A stretch of DNA of 37,222 nucleotides. Source: Terriglobia bacterium. Lineage in GTDB: Bacteria > Acidobacteriota > Terriglobia > 20CM-2-55-15. A program made the translations under genes and the position numbers. Positions within the stretch are counted from its first letter, which is position 1; each line of letters starts with the position of its first letter. The DNA is taken from the NCBI GenBank assembly GCA_036496425.1, contig DASXLG010000007.1:1-37222 (forward strand), written 5' to 3'. Below, in pieces: positions 31,789 to 37,222 of this stretch. Under the pieces are notes generated by a model. The model was given only the letters and a program-made list of their open reading frames with translations, did not search any database and had not been told where the DNA came from.

Positions 31789-32124
31789 ATGAGAACACTG
31801 GGTTTTGCATTTTTGCTTTCGCTCCTCGTAGTCATCGTTATCTCCGCTCCTGTCTTCGCGCAGGACGCGGCCGCGGGAAAAGCGGTTTATGCGAAAAAAT
31901 GCCAAGCGTGCCACGCCGCCGACGGTAACGGCAACCCGGCGATGGCGACGGCGCTGAAGGTCGAATTCAAGCCGCTTTCGTCCGACGAAGTCCAGAAGAT
32001 GAGTGATGCCGATTTGAAAAAAGTCGTGATGAACGGCATGGGGAAAATGAAACCCGTGACCGGGCTCATGCCTGCGGATGTCGACAGTATTGTCGCTTAT
32101 CTCCGCACGTTGAAGAAAAAATAG
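31789..32124 (+). CDS. Small class I cytochrome c
   Basis: A 111-residue exported cytochrome c. The signal peptide is MRTLGFAFLLSLLVVIVISA (cleavage near VFAQDA); the haem site is CQACH at about residues 40-44 with the typical GKAVYAKKCQACHAADGNGN context; the likely distal ligand is Met in MGKMKPVTG, and the C-terminal helix is VDSIVAYLRTLKKK. A good Shine-Dalgarno site (AAAGGAG, 31778-31784) fixes the ATG at 31789; an in-frame ATG at 31741 lacks one. It is last in the plus-strand electron-transfer group and is probably a mobile electron carrier in the periplasm. Confidence 0.94.
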   Translation: MRTLGFAFLLSLLVVIVISAPVFAQDAAAGKAVYAKKCQACHAADGNGNPAMATALKVEFKPLSSDEVQKMSDADLKKVVMNGMGKMKPVTGLMPADVDSIVAYLRTLKKK

Positions 32125-32127
32125 CTT

Positions 32128-32220
32128 GTTCAACTGAGGAGGATTAGCCACAAAAAGCACAAAAGGGTGGATCGCCTTTTGTGCTTTTTGTGCCTTTTGT
32201 GGCTAACCTCTTTGTTGAAC
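32128..32220. repeat. Palindromic cacaaaaagcacaaaa repeat, intergenic copy
   Basis: ttagccacaaaa (32144-32155) pairs with ttttgtggctaa (32195-32206), and the pairing continues outward through gttcaac (32128-32134) with gttgaac (32214-32220). The centre holds agcacaaaagg/ccttttgtgct. It matches the element at 8565-8638 almost letter for letter in its outer arms. It lies between the cytochrome c stop and the transketolase Shine-Dalgarno site and may act as a bidirectional stem or terminator-like structure. Confidence 0.88.
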
Positions 32221-32250
32221 CTGGGACTTTGACACGGAGGTGTTGTACCC

Positions 32251-34308
32251 ATGGCCGGCAAAATCGATCAGGTTTGCATCAATACGATTCGTACATTGTC
32301 GATGGACGCCGTACAACAGGCGAATTCGGGCCATCCCGGAACGGCTATGGCGATGGCGCCCGTCGTCTATTCGCTATGGAACGAGTTCCTCCGATTTGAC
32401 CCCGGCGATCCGATCTGGCCCAACCGGGACAGATTTGTTCTTTCGATTGGCCACGCATCGATGTTGTTGTATTCGATCCTGCACCTGACAGGGGTAAAAG
32501 CCGTCAATCCCGAGTATGAAAGCCTGGGACAATTGTCCGTTCCCCTCGACGACATCAAGCGATTTCGCCAGCTCGACAGCAAGTGCCCCGGGCATCCGGA
32601 GTACCGCTGGACCTCGGGAGTCGAGACAACCGCCGGACCACTCGGCCAGGGCGTGGCGACGAGCGCCGGTATGGCCATCGCCGGACGTTGGATGGCCACC
32701 TACTTCAATCGCCCCGGGTTCGAAATGATCGACTACAACGTTTATGCCCTGTGTGGCGATGGCTGCATGATGGAAGGCGTCAGCCAGGAGGCGGCATCGC
32801 TGGCGGGCCACCTCAAACTCTCAAACCTCTGCTGGATATACGACAACAACAAGATCACCATCGAAGGCCATACCGATTGGGCGTTCAGTGACGATGTCGC
32901 CACAAGGTTTATCAGCTATGGATGGAATGTTCTTCGCGTCGGCGACGCCAATGATCTGGAAATGCTGGCTCGCGCCTTCAATACGTTCCACGCGACGAAG
33001 GACCGGCCCACCCTCATTATCGTCGACAGTCATATTGCTTACGGCGCGCCCAATAAACAGGACACCAGCGCGGCGCACGGTGAACCCCTGGGCGAAGAAG
33101 AGATCCGGCTCACCAAGCGTAATTACGGCTGGCCTGAAGATGCAAAGTTTCTGGTTCCGGACGGCGTCTACGATCACTTTCAGGAAAGGATCGGTCGGCG
33201 CGGGCGCGAGTTGCGTAACGCCTGGATGGCAAAATTCGACGAGTACAAAAAAGAATATCCTCAGCTTGCGGAACACCTTTTCAAGATGCAACACAGGCAA
33301 CTGCCGGAAGGTTGGGACAAGGACCTCCCGGTCTTTCCCGCGGATGCCAAGGGTCTTGCGGGCCGTGATGCATCCAACAAAGTGCAAAATGCGCTCGCAA
33401 AGAACCTGCCGTGGCTGATCGGAGGCTCGGCAGATCTCACGCCATCCACCAAAACACGTTTGAATTTCGACGGCGCCGGCGATTTTACTTCTTCAGGTTC
33501 GGCCGGCCGTAACCTTCATTTCGGAATCCGTGAGCACGCGATGGCATCCATCCTGAACGGTTTGTCGCTTTCGAAAGTACGTCCTTTCGGCTCCGGGTTT
33601 CTCATCTTCAGTGATTACGCGCGGCCGGCGATCCGCCTGAGCGCCTTAATGGAGCTTCCGGTCATCCATATTTTCACGCATGATTCCATCGGAGTCGGAG
33701 AGGATGGCCCGACGCATCAGCCTGTGGAACAACTCGCATCGCTGAGAGCCATTCCCGGCCTCATCACGTTGCGGCCGGCGGATGCCAACGAAGTCGTTGA
33801 AGCGTGGCGGCTGATTACCAGGCTGCGGCATAAGCCCGTCGCTCTCATTCTGTCGAGACAGGCCTTGCCGACAATGGATCGCACCCGCTTTGCTGCCGCA
33901 TCGGGCCTTGCCAGAGGCGCCTACGTGCTTGCTGACGCCGACGATGGAAAGCCGGTGGCCATCATGATGGCCACCGGCAGCGAAGTCTCTTTATGTGTGG
34001 CGGCATATGAAAAACTGAGGGCAGAGGGCATCAAGACTCGAGTGGTCAGTATGCCTTCGTGGGAACTGTTTGACGAACAGGATCAGAAATATCAGGACAG
34101 CGTCCTGCCGCCCGGAATCAAAGCGCGTGTGGCTGTCGAGCAGGCCAGCACCTTCGGATGGACGAGGTTCGTAGGCGCTTCAGGAACGATCATCGGAATG
34201 AATACATTTGGCGCTTCTGCGCCGCTGAAAGAATTACAGCAGAAGTTTGGCTTCACACCTGAGAAAGTTGTCGGCGTGGTACGGGAACAGCTTACGAAAG
34301 AGAGTTGA
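32251..34308 (+). CDS. tkt: Transketolase
   Basis: A 685-residue ThDP-dependent transketolase of the pentose phosphate pathway. Signatures: the N-terminal SGHPGTAMAMAP, ThDP-Mg motif CGDGCMMEG with NNKITIEG further on, the loop GAPNKQDTSAAHGEPLG carrying catalytic histidine, and the pyrimidine-domain FGIREHAM with its essential glutamate. VGEDGPTHQPVEQL and the C-terminal domain (MMATGSEVSLCVAAYEKLRA, MNTFGASAPLKELQQKFG) are complete. ATG at 32251 has CGGAGG at 32235-32240, ten bases upstream. The Tal-Pgi gene starts four bases after this stop, so both are co-transcribed. Confidence 0.96.
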   Translation: MAGKIDQVCINTIRTLSMDAVQQANSGHPGTAMAMAPVVYSLWNEFLRFDPGDPIWPNRDRFVLSIGHASMLLYSILHLTGVKAVNPEYESLGQLSVPLDDIKRFRQLDSKCPGHPEYRWTSGVETTAGPLGQGVATSAGMAIAGRWMATYFNRPGFEMIDYNVYALCGDGCMMEGVSQEAASLAGHLKLSNLCWIYDNNKITIEGHTDWAFSDDVATRFISYGWNVLRVGDANDLEMLARAFNTFHATKDRPTLIIVDSHIAYGAPNKQDTSAAHGEPLGEEEIRLTKRNYGWPEDAKFLVPDGVYDHFQERIGRRGRELRNAWMAKFDEYKKEYPQLAEHLFKMQHRQLPEGWDKDLPVFPADAKGLAGRDASNKVQNALAKNLPWLIGGSADLTPSTKTRLNFDGAGDFTSSGSAGRNLHFGIREHAMASILNGLSLSKVRPFGSGFLIFSDYARPAIRLSALMELPVIHIFTHDSIGVGEDGPTHQPVEQLASLRAIPGLITLRPADANEVVEAWRLITRLRHKPVALILSRQALPTMDRTRFAAASGLARGAYVLADADDGKPVAIMMATGSEVSLCVAAYEKLRAEGIKTRVVSMPSWELFDEQDQKYQDSVLPPGIKARVAVEQASTFGWTRFVGASGTIIGMNTFGASAPLKELQQKFGFTPEKVVGVVREQLTKES

Positions 34309-34312
34309 GAAC

Positions 34313-37189
34313 ATGGCAAAATCGGAAATCTCCGTAGTCAATTCGCTCAAGGAATTGAAGAAGTATGGCCAGTCAATCTGGTTCGATTATATTCGGCGCA
34401 GTCTGATCACAAGCGGTGAGCTGCAGCGCATGATCGATGAAGACGGGTTGGCAGGCGTCACTTCGAATCCGGCCATTTTTGAAAAAGCCATCACCGGAAG
34501 CACGGACTACACCGAAGCGCTCCGCGAACTCGAAAAACGTCCCGACATGGATGCGATGGCGCTGTACGAGGCAATTGCGATTCGCGACATCCAGGACGCC
34601 ACCGATGTCTTGCGGACGGTCTATCAGAGCAGCAACGCCCGGGACGGATATGTCAGTCTCGAAGTGTCGCCGTATCTTGCCCACGACACTCAAGGCACGA
34701 TCGAAGAGGCGCGCCGGCTGTGGAAAACGGTCGGCCGGGAAAACCTGATGGTTAAAGTGCCGGCGACGGATGAGGGTATCCCGGCGATCGAGCAGCTCAT
34801 CAGCGAAGGAATCAATGTCAACGTGACACTCCTGTTTGCCCAGGAGATGTATGAGCGCGTGGCGTGGGCTTACGTCTCAGGAATCGAGAAATTTGTGGCT
34901 CGGGGCGGCAACCCCGGCAAAATCGCAAGCGTCGCCAGCTTTTTCATCAGCCGCATCGACTCCGCCGTGGATGCCATCGCGACAGCCCGGCTCAAGACCG
35001 CGGAATCGGGTGTCGAGCGCGCCCTGCTGCGTAGCATCATGGGAAAAGTGGCGATTGCCAACGCCAAGCTCACCTACCAGCGCTACAAGGAAATTTTTTC
35101 CGGCCCGCGCTGGCAGAAGCTCGCTGCCGCAGGCGCACAGACCCAACGCGTTTTGTGGGCGAGCACGGGAACGAAGAATCCGAATTATTCCGATGTTCTG
35201 TATGTGGAAGAACTGGTCGGCGCCGACACCGTAAACACCGTTCCGCCGTCGACCTTCGATGCGTTTCGTGACCACGGCCGCCCGCGCGCCAGCCTGACCG
35301 AAGATATCGAAGCGGCTCACGACACGATGGAGACACTGGAGAAGCTCGGAATCTCCATGAAACAGGTAACCGGCGATCTCGTCGTCCAGGCGGTCAAACT
35401 GTTCGTCGAACCTTTCGACAAACTGCTCAGCACGGTCGACCGCAAATGCAAATTCGTGCCGGCCGGCGAGTTGGCCCCGCAAACCTATAATGTCTCGGCC
35501 GACGCCGCCAAAGCGATCGAAACATCGCTGGAGGAATGGAAACTCAGCGGCAAGGTGCGCCGCATGTGGGCACGCGACGCCTCGGTCTGGACCCGGTCGG
35601 ACGAAGGAAAATGGCTCGGCTGGCTTGGCATCACAGAGGATCAGATCGCACATGCCGATCATCTCCGTGATCTTTCGAAGGAAATCCAGGCCGGGCAATT
35701 CACTTCCATATTGTTGCTGGGTATGGGTGGCTCCAGCCTGTGCCCGGAAGTTCTCAAAATGACCTTCGGAAAAATCGACGGTTTTCCGGAGTTGCACGTC
35801 CTGGATTCGACCGATCCGGCACAAATCCGCGCCATTGAAAAGAAAGTCGATCTTTCGAAAACCCTGTTCATCGTTTCGAGCAAGTCGGGATCGACGCTCG
35901 AGCCGAACATCTTCAAGCAGTACTTTTTCGAACGGGCACAGCAAGTGCTCGGCCGTCATCCCGGAGATCGATTCATCGCGGTGACCGATCCCGGATCGAA
36001 GATGCAGGAAGTCGCGGAGGGCGATTCGTTCCGGCACGTGTTTTTCGGTGTGCCCAGCATCGGTGGCCGCTATTCCGCATTGTCGGATTTCGGCATGGTG
36101 CCTGCTGCCGCAGCCGGCATCGATGCAGCTCGATTTCTGGATCTCGCGGATGAGATGGCGATCGCGTGCTCATCCTGCCCTCCGATCGAAAAAAATCCGG
36201 GCGTTGTGCTCGGCACGGTTCTGGGCGCGCTTGCCAAACAAGGCCGCGACAAGGTCACTTTCATTGCATCCCCCGGAATCTCCGACCTGGGCGCGTGGCT
36301 GGAACAACTGCTGGCGGAATCGACAGGCAAGGACGGCAAAGGATTGATTCCAGTTGATCGCGAGCCGATCGGACCGCCTGAAGTTTATGGCAACGACCGG
36401 GTGTTTGTTTACATACGGCTGTCCTCGGCGCCGGATGCGGAACAGGATCGGGCAGTTGACGTTCTGTCAGCAGCCGGACATCCTCTGGTGCGAATCCAGG
36501 TTTCGGATCCCTACCGGCTCGGGCAGGAATTCTTCCGTTGGGAAATTGCGACCGCGGTTGCAGGCTCGATCCTGGGTATCAACGCGTTCAACCAGCCGGA
36601 CGTCGAGGCCAGTAAGATCGCGACCAAAAAACTGACCTCCGAATTTGAAAAAACCGGATCGCTGCCTGCCGAGCAACCCTTCCTTGAAGAGGACGGCATC
36701 AAGCTGTTCGCAGACGAAGCAAATGCTTCATCGTTGCAGTCGGCCGCCGGATCGGATAAATCCCTGACCGCCTGTCTTCGCGCTCACCTGAATACACTCA
36801 AAGCCGGGGATTATCTGGCATTGCTGGCTTATGTCGAGATGAACAAAACCCATGAAGACCAGCTTCAAACGATGCGCAAAGCCGTTCGCGACACTCGGCA
36901 TGTCGCGACGTGTCTGGGTTTTGGCCCGCGTTTTCTGCACTCGACAGGACAGGCGTACAAAGGCGGCCCCAACACCGGCGTTTTTCTTCAGATCACTGCG
37001 GATGACGCGGCGGATCTGCCGGTTCCCGGACAAAAATATACCTTCGGAGTGGTCAAATCGGCGCAGGCACGAGGCGATTTCCAGGTGTTGGCGGACAGGA
37101 AACGCCGGGCGCTTCGAGTCCATCTGGGCGCGGACGTTGCGGCCGGCCTGGCGAAACTGGCGGGTGCGATCCAGAAAGCTCTGGCGTAA
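34313..37189 (+). CDS. tal-pgi: Bifunctional transaldolase / glucose-6-phosphate isomerase
   Basis: A 958-residue fusion. Residues 1-~370 are transaldolase: GVTSNPAIFEKAI, Schiff-base lysine K148 in LMVKVPATDEG, and INVNVTLLFAQEMYERV. Residues ~400-958 are glucose-6-phosphate isomerase: WLGWLGITEDQ, ILLLGMGGSSLCPEVLKMTF, the sugar-phosphate loop SSKSGSTLEPN near 522-532, and VPSIGGRYSALSDFGMVPA near 580. Such Tal-Pgi fusions are known in several bacterial groups. They join the non-oxidative pentose phosphate branch to glycolysis in one chain. I start at the ATG at 34313, four bases after the tkt stop. The last ~150 residues (SLTACLRAHLNTLKAGDYL to the end) belong to the extended isomerase module. 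Confidence 0.95.
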   Translation: MAKSEISVVNSLKELKKYGQSIWFDYIRRSLITSGELQRMIDEDGLAGVTSNPAIFEKAITGSTDYTEALRELEKRPDMDAMALYEAIAIRDIQDATDVLRTVYQSSNARDGYVSLEVSPYLAHDTQGTIEEARRLWKTVGRENLMVKVPATDEGIPAIEQLISEGINVNVTLLFAQEMYERVAWAYVSGIEKFVARGGNPGKIASVASFFISRIDSAVDAIATARLKTAESGVERALLRSIMGKVAIANAKLTYQRYKEIFSGPRWQKLAAAGAQTQRVLWASTGTKNPNYSDVLYVEELVGADTVNTVPPSTFDAFRDHGRPRASLTEDIEAAHDTMETLEKLGISMKQVTGDLVVQAVKLFVEPFDKLLSTVDRKCKFVPAGELAPQTYNVSADAAKAIETSLEEWKLSGKVRRMWARDASVWTRSDEGKWLGWLGITEDQIAHADHLRDLSKEIQAGQFTSILLLGMGGSSLCPEVLKMTFGKIDGFPELHVLDSTDPAQIRAIEKKVDLSKTLFIVSSKSGSTLEPNIFKQYFFERAQQVLGRHPGDRFIAVTDPGSKMQEVAEGDSFRHVFFGVPSIGGRYSALSDFGMVPAAAAGIDAARFLDLADEMAIACSSCPPIEKNPGVVLGTVLGALAKQGRDKVTFIASPGISDLGAWLEQLLAESTGKDGKGLIPVDREPIGPPEVYGNDRVFVYIRLSSAPDAEQDRAVDVLSAAGHPLVRIQVSDPYRLGQEFFRWEIATAVAGSILGINAFNQPDVEASKIATKKLTSEFEKTGSLPAEQPFLEEDGIKLFADEANASSLQSAAGSDKSLTACLRAHLNTLKAGDYLALLAYVEMNKTHEDQLQTMRKAVRDTRHVATCLGFGPRFLHSTGQAYKGGPNTGVFLQITADDAADLPVPGQKYTFGVVKSAQARGDFQVLADRKRRALRVHLGADVAAGLAKLAGAIQKALA

Positions 37190-37214
37190 CCAACAAGATA
37201 AAGGAGCAATTGTC

Positions 37215-37222
37215 ATGCAACT
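37215..37222 (+). CDS. Start of a further gene, cut by the window edge
   Basis: AAGGAG at 37201-37206 lies eight bases before an ATG at 37215, and the first codons read Met-Gln-then Leu-like (CT-). Only eight bases are visible. Coming after transketolase and Tal-Pgi, it could be a 6-phosphogluconate dehydrogenase, many of which start MQLG, but the identity is a guess from context. Confidence 0.5.

Noticed and set aside
34877-36037. Long minus-strand open frame (386 codons) across tal-pgi
   Set aside because: Its protein has Arg/His/Phe-rich composition with no domain, and it lies opposite a clear transaldolase/isomerase frame; GC-rich codon usage produces such shadows.

Overview
The window looks like chromosomal DNA of a GC-rich Gram-negative bacterium, most likely an acidobacterium or close relative. 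Evidence is a PadR regulator directly upstream of a MacB/FtsX permease with the soluble N-terminal segment of the 'ADOP' permeases that are abundant in Acidobacteria, a complete squalene/hopene gene set, a fused transaldolase/glucose-6-phosphate isomerase, outer-membrane proteins and many c-type cytochromes. The taxonomic call is inference; no rRNA, tRNA or marker gene settles it. I see no CRISPR, transposase or phage gene.

Layout. 1-1827 (minus): padR-type regulator and the 5' part of an ADOP permease that runs off the left edge. 1898-3699 (minus): a secreted YqgE/AlgH-like protein and a secreted protein of unknown function. 3910-6268 (plus): aldo/keto reductase Tas and a DUF481-like outer-membrane protein. 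6321-8653 (minus): monohaem cytochrome c, ECF sigma factor, and a double glyoxalase-fold (VOC) protein with an anti-sigma-like N-terminus.

8834-19733 (plus) is the first major block: ispH, shc, hpnH, hpnA, hpnG, two zinc alcohol dehydrogenases, hpnC, hpnD, hpnE. From shc to hpnE every gene overlaps or nearly touches the next. IspH supplies isoprenoid precursors; HpnD, HpnC and HpnE make squalene; Shc cyclises it; HpnH adds adenosine; HpnG removes adenine. The two dehydrogenases lie inside this coupled chain and are candidates for the unassigned reduction of ribosylhopane to bacteriohopanetetrol. A 398-base gene-free stretch of REP-like hairpins follows, then a NodB-type deacetylase and an HlyD-like adaptor / TPR / TolC gene trio with no pump gene.

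24268-32124 is the second major block, an electron-transfer locus. A minus-strand operon encodes a pentahaem cytochrome, a TPR protein, an outer-membrane beta-barrel and a 15-haem cytochrome. Divergent from it are a NapC/NirT-like tetrahaem quinol dehydrogenase, a membrane protein with a cyclic-nucleotide-binding domain, and a small cytochrome c. Together they could carry electrons from the quinol pool across both membranes. 32251-37189 holds transketolase and the Tal-Pgi fusion, followed by the start of another gene (pentose phosphate pathway).

Three intergenic palindromes built from cacaaaaagcacaaaa-like units (3720-3882, 8565-8638, 32128-32220) are dispersed repeats. The one at 8565-8638 lies inside a cytochrome c gene and encodes most of its predicted signal peptide.
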